Assembly (NCBI GenBank): GCA_030638985.1
Contig: DAOWDO010000091.1
Coordinates: 1 to 5,692, forward strand
Reading direction: 5' to 3'
Length of the DNA stretch: 5,692 nucleotides
From: Dehalococcoidia bacterium
GTDB lineage: Bacteria > Chloroflexota > Dehalococcoidia > Dehalococcoidales > DAOWLH01
Part shown: in pieces, positions 1 to 5,389 of the stretch
How the letters are laid out: each line of letters begins with the position of its first letter
Position numbering within the stretch: the first letter of the stretch is position 1
Notes under the pieces: model-generated
What the model saw: only the letters and a program-made list of their open reading frames with translations
Told to the model about the DNA's origin: nothing
The model's database searches: none
Made by a program: the position numbers and the translations under genes

Positions 1-1848
1 AGTGTTCGGCTTGAGCTCCTTTATGTAACTACGCATATCGCTGCCTTCAAGCTGAAAGACACCGGTAGTTTCTCCGGCAGAGAGCAGTTCAAAGGTTCGG
101 CTGTCACTTAACGGGATATCATGAAAGTTGATTTCCAGGCCGCGGTTCTGCTGGATTATCTCACTGGCCTTATCCAGAATTGTCAAATTAGCCAGACCCA
201 GGATGTCCATCTTGAGCAGGCCGATCCGGGCTATATCCTCCATGGCGAACTGGGTCATTACCAGCCCCTCACTATTGCCCCGGCTCAGCCGTTGCAGGGG
301 GGTGTATCTTGTCAGCGGCTCCCGGGAGATGACAACGCCGGCGGCGTGGGTACTGGCGTGGCGGGCAATACCCTCCACCTTTTGGGCCGAGTCAACCAGG
401 TTATTAACCGTGGCCTCTTCCTGGTAGATGGTCCTCAGCTCGCTGTTTTCCTCCAGCGCTCGAGCAAGGGTCATGCCCGGGGCGAAGGGAACCAGCCGGG
501 CAACCCGGTCAACATCGCTGTAGGGCATAGCCAGCGCCCGGCCGACATCCCGAATAGCCGCCCGGGCACCCAGAGTACCAAAGGTAATAATCTGGGCCAC
601 ATGGTCCTGCCCGTACTTCTGGGAAACGTGGGCTATAACCTCATCGCGGCGGTTGTCCTCAAAATCCAGGTCGATATCGGGCATCTCACGGCGCTCGACG
701 TTGAGAAAGCGCTCAAAGACCAGCCCGTTGGCAATGGGGTCAATCTCAGTGATAGCCAGGCAGTGAAGAACAATGCTTGAGGCGGCGCTGCCGCGGACAT
801 TGAATAAGATGCCATTTCGCCTGGCAAAAGAGATAATGTCCCAGACGACCAGGAAATAGTTGGCGAACTGGGTCTTTTTGATTACCTCCAGTTCATAGTC
901 AAGCCGCCGGGTTATCTCCGGGCCAGCCTGAGGATAGAACTGAGGTAATCCCTGATAGCACAGGTCAGCCAGGAACTGGTCGGCTGTCTTGCCTTCGGGG
1001 AGGTCTATCTCCGGCAGGTGCAAACGGCCGAAGCCCAGCTCAAGCTGGCACATATCGGCGATGCCTTCGGTGTTTTCCAGGGCAGAGGGTAGGTCAGCGA
1101 ATAGTCCAGCCATCTCTTCAGGGCTTTTCAGGTAGAAGAAATCGCCGGCCATCTTCATCCTCTTTTCGTCGTAGATGGACGAGTTGGTGCCGATGCACAG
1201 CAGCAGGTCGTGGGCGGAGGCATCGTCCTGGTTGACATAATGGACGTCATTAGCAGCCACCAGCGGTATCTTCAGTTCCTCAGCCATGGGGATGAGCTCC
1301 TGATTTACCCGCTCCAGTTCGGGGGTGGGGTGTCGCTGGACCTCCAGGTAGAAGTCAGCGAACACCTGTTTATACCACCGGGCGGCCTGCCTGGCCTCCT
1401 CAAGACGCCCTTCCAGAATCAGGGCCGGCACCTCGCCGGCCAGACAGCTGGATAGAGCGATAAGGCCCTGGTGGTGCTCCTCCAGAAGTTCCCTGTCCAT
1501 CCTCGGCTTGTAGTAGAAGCCTTCGAGGTGCGCCTTGGTGGTCAGTTTAATCAGGTTGTGGTAACCGGTCTGGTTCTTGGCCAGCAGAACCAGGTGATGG
1601 TGGCCCTTATCGGCGGCACTCCGCCCGAAACGGCTACCCGGTGCGATATAGGCCTCACAACCGATGATGGGTTTGATGCCGGCTTCTTTGGCCATCCTGT
1701 AGAACTGAATGGCACCGTACATGGAGCCATGGTCGGTTATGGCCAGCGCCTCCATGCCCAGCTCCTTGGCCCGGGCCACCAGCTGGCGAATGCGGCACAG
1801 GCCATCGAGCAGGCTGTATTCAGTATGGACATGAAGATGTGTGAACAT
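1..1848 (-). CDS. dnaE: DNA polymerase III subunit alpha, N-terminal 616 residues (partial)
   Basis: This is the catalytic subunit of the replicative DNA polymerase (C-family), which extends DNA at the fork. The frame is open from the ATG at 1848 to the window edge, so roughly half of a usual ~1150-residue protein is seen. An N-terminal PHP domain (about 1-270) opens with THLHVHTEYS and shows the classic ligand series H6, H8, D15, H40, E65, a histidine among 83-85, C135, D201 and H203. The polymerase part has RGSAAS at 352-357 and MPDIDLDF at 389-396. The catalytic aspartates are inferred to be D391, D393 and D548 (the last in MDILGL), by correspondence with E. coli D401, D403 and D555. The sequence stops near GVFQLEGSDM, before the rest of the fingers, the beta-binding region and the OB domain. 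No Shine-Dalgarno motif precedes the ATG, but the family's usual start residues fit. No frameshift was seen. Divergent from the DUF1461 gene. Confidence 0.97.
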   Translation of the reverse strand, partial: MFTHLHVHTEYSLLDGLCRIRQLVARAKELGMEALAITDHGSMYGAIQFYRMAKEAGIKPIIGCEAYIAPGSRFGRSAADKGHHHLVLLAKNQTGYHNLIKLTTKAHLEGFYYKPRMDRELLEEHHQGLIALSSCLAGEVPALILEGRLEEARQAARWYKQVFADFYLEVQRHPTPELERVNQELIPMAEELKIPLVAANDVHYVNQDDASAHDLLLCIGTNSSIYDEKRMKMAGDFFYLKSPEEMAGLFADLPSALENTEGIADMCQLELGFGRLHLPEIDLPEGKTADQFLADLCYQGLPQFYPQAGPEITRRLDYELEVIKKTQFANYFLVVWDIISFARRNGILFNVRGSAASSIVLHCLAITEIDPIANGLVFERFLNVERREMPDIDLDFEDNRRDEVIAHVSQKYGQDHVAQIITFGTLGARAAIRDVGRALAMPYSDVDRVARLVPFAPGMTLARALEENSELRTIYQEEATVNNLVDSAQKVEGIARHASTHAAGVVISREPLTRYTPLQRLSRGNSEGLVMTQFAMEDIARIGLLKMDILGLANLTILDKASEIIQQNRGLEINFHDIPLSDSRTFELLSAGETTGVFQLEGSDMRSYIKELKPNT

Positions 1849-1874
1849 GGCGCTTACCGGAAGAAATCGCGGTA

Positions 1875-1883
1875 ATTATAGCA
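1875..1883 (-). promoter_or_regulatory. Extended -10 promoter of dnaE
   Basis: On the minus strand the sequence reads TGCTATAAT, a perfect -10 hexamer with an upstream TG (extended -10). Transcription would begin near 1868, giving a leader of about 20 nt before the dnaE ATG at 1848. No good -35 hexamer is found at 16-18 bp (the 17-bp position reads CCATCA), as often seen with extended -10 promoters. The role is inferred from sequence and position only. Confidence 0.6.
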
Positions 1884-1956
1884 CAGGTCGGCCTTTTTGA
1901 TGGCCGGCTGCCAGCCGTGACGGCACCGAAATTAAATAAAAAATTTGGTGGCTGAA

Positions 1957-1986
1957 TTGGGCTTTGTCGCCCCCAGGGTGTAGAAT
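1957..1986 (+). promoter_or_regulatory. Putative promoter of the DUF1461 gene, placed for a leaderless mRNA
   Basis: A -10-like TAGAAT lies at 1981-1986 and a weak -35-like TTGGGC at 1957-1962, 18 bp apart. The expected start of transcription, about 7 nt after the -10 box, is 1993, next to the ATG at 1994. No Shine-Dalgarno motif lies at the usual distance from that ATG. The -35 is poor, so the call rests mainly on the -10 and its position. Confidence 0.45.
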
Positions 1987-1993
1987 TAGCGTT

Positions 1994-2704
1994 ATGAAAG
2001 CCAGGAAAGCTCTTGCTATCACTGCCCGGTGGCTTTTTATCCTGTCGGTACCGGCATTTTTGCTGACCGCCGGTATCGGCCTTATGGTAAACAGCCAGTG
2101 GCTATACCAGTACGGCTTTGATAAATACGATGTCGCTCAGACTACGGGCCTGGACAGCACCCAGCTGGAAGAGGCAGCCAGTGGGCTGATTGGCTACTTC
2201 AACTCCGGGGAGGAGACCATAAGCCTTACCGTCGTCAAGAATGGCCAGCTCTTCACCCTGTTCAATGAGCGTGAGGTGGCCCACCTCAGGGATGTCAAGG
2301 GGCTGATACGGCTGGACTACTGGGTCTTGCTGGCGACCGGGGTTTACTCTCTGGCTTACGCCGGGACGAGCCTATTTCGTAGAAGAAAGGGGGACCGGCG
2401 CCGGCTGGCCTGGTCGGTGGTTGGCGGCGGCGGTGCCACTCTGGGGCTGATACTGGTGCTGGGCTTAGCAGCCCTAATTGATTTTGACGGCTTCTTCTTG
2501 CAGTTCCACCTCCTCGGCTTCGCCAACGACCTGTGGCAGCTTGACCCGGCCAGGGACTACCTGATAATGCTCTTTCCCCAGGGCTTCTGGTTTGACGCCA
2601 CCATGTTGGTAGCCCTGGTAACGGTGGTGCTGGCAATCATCCTGGCTGCGGCGGCCGGATTATATCTTAGGGCCTCAAGGAAGGAGTTGGAAGTCCAGGA
2701 ATAA
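1994..2704 (+). CDS. DUF1461 / TIGR01906 family integral membrane protein
   Basis: A 236-residue membrane protein of the DUF1461 (TIGR01906) family, whose function is unknown. Four hydrophobic segments are visible at about 12-33, 105-127, 138-163 and 203-226. The family's conserved patches are present: NEREVAHLRDVK at 91-102 in the loop after segment 1, and FDGFFLQFHLLGF at 164-176, leading into an aromatic and proline-rich stretch (WQLDP, FPQGFWFD) at 181-201. The segment between the first two helices (34-104) would lie on one side of the membrane. A TTG at 1964 in the same frame would add ten residues, but the ATG at 1994 is preferred. It opens with MKARKALAITARW, a normal positively charged start before helix 1, and the putative -10 box lies inside the longer version. 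Single-gene unit, followed directly by a terminator. Confidence 0.88.
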   Translation: MKARKALAITARWLFILSVPAFLLTAGIGLMVNSQWLYQYGFDKYDVAQTTGLDSTQLEEAASGLIGYFNSGEETISLTVVKNGQLFTLFNEREVAHLRDVKGLIRLDYWVLLATGVYSLAYAGTSLFRRRKGDRRRLAWSVVGGGGATLGLILVLGLAALIDFDGFFLQFHLLGFANDLWQLDPARDYLIMLFPQGFWFDATMLVALVTVVLAIILAAAAGLYLRASRKELEVQE

Positions 2705-2705
2705 C

Positions 2706-2742
2706 ATTAAAGGCTGCCCCGGGCAGCCTTTAATCCCTTTTT
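2706..2742 (+). terminator. Intrinsic terminator after the DUF1461 gene
   Basis: ATTAAAGGCTGCC at 2706-2718 pairs perfectly with GGCAGCCTTTAAT at 2722-2734 (13 bp). A further C-G pair is possible at the loop. CCC and a run of five T follow at 2735-2742. It starts two bases after the DUF1461 stop codon. The converging minus-strand ORF ends at 2758, so the same hairpin may also stop transcripts from the other side, although the T-rich tract on that strand is weak. Confidence 0.9.
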
Positions 2743-2757
2743 CACCTGAGTTGAGCT

Positions 2758-3039
2758 CTATTTAATCCCAAATAGGAGCTTTAGCTCGGTAATATGCTCC
2801 TGCTCATCCTGAAGGATGTGCCGTATCTTGTGCTCTAGCTGGTAGAACTCATACTTGAGCTCATCTTTGGCATCAACTATCTTCTCGTGTATCCCCAGAT
2901 ATGCCCCAATCATCTCCCGGCCGCCAGACTAGTAGCGGCACCGAGGGTTGGTCCGGTTCCAGAGGTAAACGTATCTCCTCTCCGGGGACATAAGAAGCCA
3001 TTTCAACTGGAACAGTATCCTCTGCATTAGATTAGCCAT
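2758..3039 (-). pseudogene. Small helical ORF interrupted by an in-frame amber codon (unknown family)
   Basis: From the ATG at 3039 the frame gives 36 residues (MANLMQRILFQLKWLL... to NPRCRY). A TAG at 2929-2931 follows, and the same frame then runs 56 more residues to a TAG at 2758-2760. Without the amber codon it would be a 93-residue protein. The second part is rich in charged helix formers (EKIVDAKDELKYEFYQLEHK), then HILQDEQEHITEL, which faintly recalls the last helix of ferritin-like proteins. There are too few metal residues to assign it. The start follows a G7-A4 purine run that could serve as a ribosome site. The second half also has its own ATG at 2913 (51 residues) with GGGAG directly against it, too close for a good site. 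A point nonsense mutation (for example CAG to TAG) is the simplest reading. Two small genes, or a start at 2913 only, remain possible. Confidence 0.55.
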
Positions 3040-3128
3040 TTTTCCCCCCCAATACCAGATTGTCCGTCCATTGATTTATAACGCACTTAACGGCCAAAGG
3101 TTAGCAGGAATGGCCAATCCGCTGCAGC

Positions 3129-3306
3129 TTATCTGGTAACTGTCAGCAGCAGGCGATAGTTGGCGCCGGCTATTTCCTTATCCAGCTCGGGATAGGGCAC
3201 GACAGTGAAGACAGATTGATAACCCAGATGACTTTGTTCGGCGGGCTGGTCGCTGAGGCCGGGCTGGATTAGCAGTAGCCAGGAGGGTGAGAAAACACCT
3301 CCTCAT
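3129..3306 (-). pseudogene. Frameshifted remnant downstream of the SHOCT gene (unknown family)
   Basis: An ATG at 3306 has an ideal AGGAGG six bases upstream, overlapping the SHOCT stop codon, which suggests translational coupling. The frame from that ATG (42 residues to a stop at 3178) starts MRRCFLTLLATANPARPQRP and then becomes arginine- and proline-rich, as out-of-frame GC-rich DNA does. A different frame, open from 3302 to a TAA at 3129, reads far more like protein: VFSPSWLLLIQPGLSDQPAE, then GYQSVFTVVPYPELDKEI and ANYRLLLTVTR at the end. That frame has no start codon near its beginning, since a TGA lies just before it. A single indel within the first ~15 codons would join the good start to the protein-like tail. 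I do not recognise the family. The intact ancestor could have been much longer or just ~60 residues. Confidence 0.45.
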
Positions 3307-3316
3307 TTAGAACCTC

Positions 3317-3553
3317 CTAGGACAGGACCTTTTTGATCTGGTCAAACTCCTCTTTGGTGATTTCACCGCTGGCATAGCGCTCCTTGGCTATGTCCAGCGG
3401 GCTTTTCCTGCTTGTGCCAGTTTCAGAGCCGCCACGCTCGGTCAACCTCTTAATCCCCCAGACAACCAGGGCGATTATGGCGCCCCAGAAGAGCACCATA
3501 AGTACACCACCCCCCACCATCATCCAGCCCATACCTTCAGACCAGTACCACAT
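3317..3553 (-). CDS. Small membrane protein with C-terminal SHOCT domain
   Basis: A 78-residue protein. Residues 1-10 are rich in Trp, Met and Gly (MWYWSEGMGW). One hydrophobic helix follows at about 11-34, then a short polar linker (35-50), and then a SHOCT motif at 51-77 with the typical pattern SPLDIAKERYASGEITKEEF. SHOCT is a short helical module found at the ends of many small bacterial membrane proteins. It is thought to aid oligomerisation or nucleic-acid and protein contacts, and no enzyme activity is known. AGGAGG lies six bases before the ATG, so the start is firm. The stop codon overlaps the ribosome site of the decayed frame downstream, which points to a former two-gene or longer unit. 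Confidence 0.88.
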   Translation of the reverse strand: MWYWSEGMGWMMVGGGVLMVLFWGAIIALVVWGIKRLTERGGSETGTSRKSPLDIAKERYASGEITKEEFDQIKKVLS

Positions 3554-3612
3554 AAAGCACCTCCTGTGTTCTAATCCCCTTTAACCTGATATAGAAAAAG
3601 GCTCGTGGAATA

Positions 3613-3621
3613 ATCATAACA
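3613..3621 (-). promoter_or_regulatory. Putative extended -10 promoter of the SHOCT gene
   Basis: The minus strand reads TGTTATGAT, which is a TATGAT -10 (3613-3618) with an extended TG. The -35 position is AT-rich (TTTAAT) but far from consensus. The leader to the ATG at 3553 would be about 50 nt and contains the AGGAGG. It is the best candidate in the 124 bp between the DUF763 stop and the SHOCT start, in which no other gene is seen. Confidence 0.4.
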
Positions 3622-3677
3622 TCGGCCTTAAAAAGATTAAAGAGTGATCACATTTATTAAGGGTGATTAGCGGCGAA

Positions 3678-4781
3678 CTATATTTTCCGTTGCCGCCTCA
3701 TGGCTCCCAGCCTGTCCCAGGCTTGTTTCTTTTCACTGACGTCCAGTTTGGCCCGGCCGAGAGCTTCTACCAGCAGCTCAATGGACCGGTCATAGGTCTC
3801 TTTGTCCACCGGGTAGGGGATGCCGTCCTTGCCCCCGTGGGCGAAGCTGTAGCGAGCCGGGTCCCGGTAGCTGGGAGCGACCCCATAGACCAGTTCCGAA
3901 ATGAGGCTCAGGGCGCGGATGGTCTTGGCGCCGACCCCCTTAAGCCCGAGCAGTTGCTCAAAGTCTTCCGGCTGCCGCTGGTAGGTGCTGAGCAGAATCC
4001 GGCGCAGGCTGTCGGGATGGAGGTCTCCGGTGGTCAGGTGGTGGCGAGGCAGCAGGTCGAGTGTCTGGATTTTCTTCAAATCAGCGACAATCTTATCCGG
4101 TTTTTCATTGGCGGCAATATCGGCAATGGTGGTGCGGGCGGGGTCGCTTTCAGCGGCAACCAGGTTGAGCGCCTGACCTCTGGCCTGAGAGAGGATAGCC
4201 GAGTGCGGCTCACAAATAAAGCTTGACACCGCTTCGATCAGCCAGTGGTAGCGGCGAGCGTAGCGGTTGGACCCGTTCATCCTCTGCTGTACGACCGCCC
4301 ATGAGCCATTTTTGGTAAACAGAAAGGCGTGGTGGTAGAGCTGGTAGCCGTCCTGTATGGCAGCGCTATCCACCTTGGCCGACATGCGGCTGGCATACAC
4401 CAGCGGTGCCGGGTCCAGTGAGAGAGCATCACCCCAGGCCTCAAGCTCCTGCGGCGTCCGCCGCGACGTCTTTCCCTTGCCGCCACAGACGAACAGGCCC
4501 AGCTCCTTTTCCATGCCTCGTAAGCCCTCCTTAAGGGCAGCGCACAGGGTGGTGGTGACTCCACTGGAGTGCCAGTCGTAGCCCAGAATACAGCCGAAGG
4601 CCTGGAACCAGTAGGGGTGAGATAGCCGGCGCAGCATTTCCTCGGCGCCAAATTCGGCAACAATGGCGACGGTAATCTCGCGAGCCAGCCTGGTCATACG
4701 GGCAAAGAGCCAGCGCGGCGCTTTACCGTAATGAAGAGGTAGATGGGCGATTCCGGTATGTTGGGCGGTGGCGGTTTTCAT
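3678..4781 (-). CDS. DUF763 family protein with helix-hairpin-helix motif
   Basis: A 367-residue protein of the DUF763 family, found in archaea and scattered bacteria, with no established function that I know of. Family features seen in order: GIAHLPLHYGKAPRWLFARM at 10-29, WFQAFGCILGYDWHSSGVTT at 58-77, CGGKGKTSRRTP at 99-110, LYHHAFLF at 148-155, QQRMN at 165-169 and YHWLIEA at 178-184. A helix-hairpin-helix-like segment follows, LLGLKGVGAKTIRALS at 277-292, then DPARYSFAHGGKDG at 307-320. The HhH and the basic C-terminus (MRRQRKI) suggest DNA binding. The conserved Asp, His and Lys residues could be catalytic, but that is inference. GGTGA lies three bases before the ATG. The gene begins 13 bases after the FmdB-type gene ends, so the two are very likely cotranscribed. 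No clear terminator is seen after its TAG. Confidence 0.9.
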   Translation of the reverse strand: MKTATAQHTGIAHLPLHYGKAPRWLFARMTRLAREITVAIVAEFGAEEMLRRLSHPYWFQAFGCILGYDWHSSGVTTTLCAALKEGLRGMEKELGLFVCGGKGKTSRRTPQELEAWGDALSLDPAPLVYASRMSAKVDSAAIQDGYQLYHHAFLFTKNGSWAVVQQRMNGSNRYARRYHWLIEAVSSFICEPHSAILSQARGQALNLVAAESDPARTTIADIAANEKPDKIVADLKKIQTLDLLPRHHLTTGDLHPDSLRRILLSTYQRQPEDFEQLLGLKGVGAKTIRALSLISELVYGVAPSYRDPARYSFAHGGKDGIPYPVDKETYDRSIELLVEALGRAKLDVSEKKQAWDRLGAMRRQRKI

Positions 4782-4794
4782 AACTCACCCCGAA

Positions 4795-5028
4795 CTAAGG
4801 CGAGCAGGTATTGCAGCTGGTGGGAGTGTTGCAACTGGAACAGGCGCTGCCACCAGCAGGTAGAGTCAGGCCACTGCTGTCCTTAGTATAGCAGGTGAAG
4901 CGAGAGAGAGCGCGTTCCGCCCGGCCATGGCACCGGGAGCATTCGATATCCTCGCCGGCCTGGCTGATAGGGCGGAGCAACTCGAACCTGATGTCACACT
5001 TTGAGCAAACATATTCATATATCGGCAT
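4795..5028 (-). CDS. FmdB-type zinc ribbon protein
   Basis: A 77-residue protein of the FmdB / CxxC zinc ribbon regulatory family. It opens with MPIYEYVCSKCDIRFELL, giving the first CxxC at C8 and C11, and has the second pair at C30 and C33 (ECSRC). Together these would bind one zinc ion. The C-terminal tail is Gly-, Ser- and Cys-rich (C63, C66, C72, C75), as in many family members. The family was named after a putative regulator of formamidase in Methylophilus, but most members have no proven role. The start is fixed by the conserved MPIYEY. No strong Shine-Dalgarno motif precedes it, and the promoter lies nine bases upstream. First gene of an operon with the DUF763 gene, which may therefore share its function. 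Confidence 0.93.
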   Translation of the reverse strand: MPIYEYVCSKCDIRFELLRPISQAGEDIECSRCHGRAERALSRFTCYTKDSSGLTLPAGGSACSSCNTPTSCNTCSP

Positions 5029-5037
5029 TCCAGTATT

Positions 5038-5066
5038 ATTCTATCCTGTTTCAGCAGCCCGGTCAA
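5038..5066 (-). promoter_or_regulatory. Sigma70-type promoter of the fmdB-DUF763 operon
   Basis: On the minus strand TTGACC (5061-5066) and TAGAAT (5038-5043) are separated by exactly 17 bp, each matching five of six consensus bases. The predicted start of transcription is about 5031, only about three bases before the ATG at 5028. The mRNA would therefore be leaderless or nearly so, which fits the lack of a ribosome binding site there. Confidence 0.75.
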
Positions 5067-5081
5067 ACGAAATATGTCTCA

Positions 5082-5111
5082 TTGACACCGGCCAGCCGGC
5101 CTCATTATAAT
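5082..5111 (+). promoter_or_regulatory. Consensus sigma70 promoter of the tRNA operon
   Basis: TTGACA at 5082-5087 and TATAAT at 5106-5111, both perfect, are spaced 18 bp apart. The predicted start is around 5118 (a G-run, 5118-5120), zero to a few bases before the first base of tRNA-Leu at 5120. It faces away from the fmdB promoter, the two -35 boxes being 15 bp apart. Confidence 0.85.
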
Positions 5112-5119
5112 CTACCCGG

Positions 5120-5205
5120 GCCGAAGTGGCGGAATGGTAGACGCGCTACGTTCAGGGCGTAGTGTCCGTAAGGGCGTGTGGGTTCAAATCCCACCTTCGG
5201 CACCA
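5120..5205 (+). tRNA. tRNA-Leu (anticodon CAG)
   Basis: Acceptor arm GCCGAAG pairs with CTTCGGC, followed by discriminator A and an encoded CCA (5203-5205). The anticodon stem CTACG/CGTAG encloses TTCAGGG, giving anticodon CAG at 5153-5155, which reads CUG. A long variable arm (about 5163-5177), as expected of class II tRNAs such as Leu, and a T arm GTGGG-TTCAAAT-CCCAC complete it. First gene of a three-tRNA operon; the gap to the next tRNA is five bases. Confidence 0.95.
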
Positions 5206-5210
5206 GATAA

Positions 5211-5287
5211 GCGCTTGTAGCTCAGTTGGATAGAGCGCAGCCCTGCGGAGGCTGAGGCCGTGGGTTCGAGCCCCGCCAAGCGCGCCA
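5211..5287 (+). tRNA. tRNA-Arg (anticodon GCG)
   Basis: Acceptor arm GCGCTTG/CAAGCGC, discriminator G and encoded CCA (5285-5287). D arm GCTC/GAGC. The anticodon stem CAGCC/GGCTG encloses CTGCGGA, so the anticodon at 5245-5247 is GCG, which reads CGC (and CGU by wobble). The T arm GTGGG/CCCGC has one G-T wobble pair. Most bacteria instead use an ACG (inosine) Arg tRNA for this box, so GCG is the less common type. Five bases separate it from each neighbour tRNA. Confidence 0.93.
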
Positions 5288-5292
5288 TCCCT

Positions 5293-5369
5293 GGGCGGTT
5301 AGCTCAGTTGGTTAGAGCACCTGCTTTACACGCAGGGGGTCAGAGGTTCGAGTCCTCTACCGCCCACCA
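5293..5369 (+). tRNA. tRNA-Val (anticodon TAC)
   Basis: Acceptor arm GGGCGGT/ACCGCCC, discriminator A and encoded CCA (5367-5369). The anticodon stem CCTGC/GCAGG encloses TTTACAC, giving TAC at 5327-5329, which reads GUA and GUG. D arm GCTC/GAGC and T arm AGAGG-TTCGAGT-CCTCT are regular. Last tRNA of the operon. No hairpin terminator is seen in the 20 bases before the converging recombinase frame ends. Confidence 0.96.
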
Positions 5370-5389
5370 TAGCGGACAATAGGCAGAAC

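Noticed and set aside
121..780. Long plus-strand open frame of 219 codons
   Set aside because: It is antisense to the well-conserved dnaE coding frame. Its residues show no recognisable domain, as expected for a shadow frame in GC-rich DNA.
1210..1875. Two more plus-strand open frames (1210-1455 and 1471-1875)
   Set aside because: Both are antisense to the dnaE PHP domain, without recognisable motifs or good ribosome sites.
1964..1993. TTG start giving a ten-residue longer DUF1461 protein
   Set aside because: The ATG at 1994 starts a normal charged N-terminus before the first membrane helix, and the putative -10 box lies within the extension.
2758..2913. Ferritin-like protein
   Set aside because: Only one short DExxEH-like helix is present. 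The other metal-binding helices of a ferritin fold are missing.
2929..2931. Pyrrolysine encoded by the in-frame TAG
   Set aside because: TAG ends the SHOCT, DUF763 and FmdB genes here and also this ORF, and nothing resembling a pyl gene is in the window. It is kept only as an alternative to a nonsense mutation.
3051..3128. Possible promoter or hidden gene between the remnant and the amber ORF
   Set aside because: A TATAAA at 3075-3080 (minus) could be a -10 box, but no -35 was found at the right distance and no open frame is convincing.
3644..3651. CRP/FNR-type binding site at GTGATCAC
   Set aside because: The half-sites abut with no spacer, unlike the spaced TGTGA/TCACA consensus.
3663..4226. 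Plus-strand open frame of 187 codons
   Set aside because: It is antisense to the DUF763 gene, whose motifs are clear on the minus strand.
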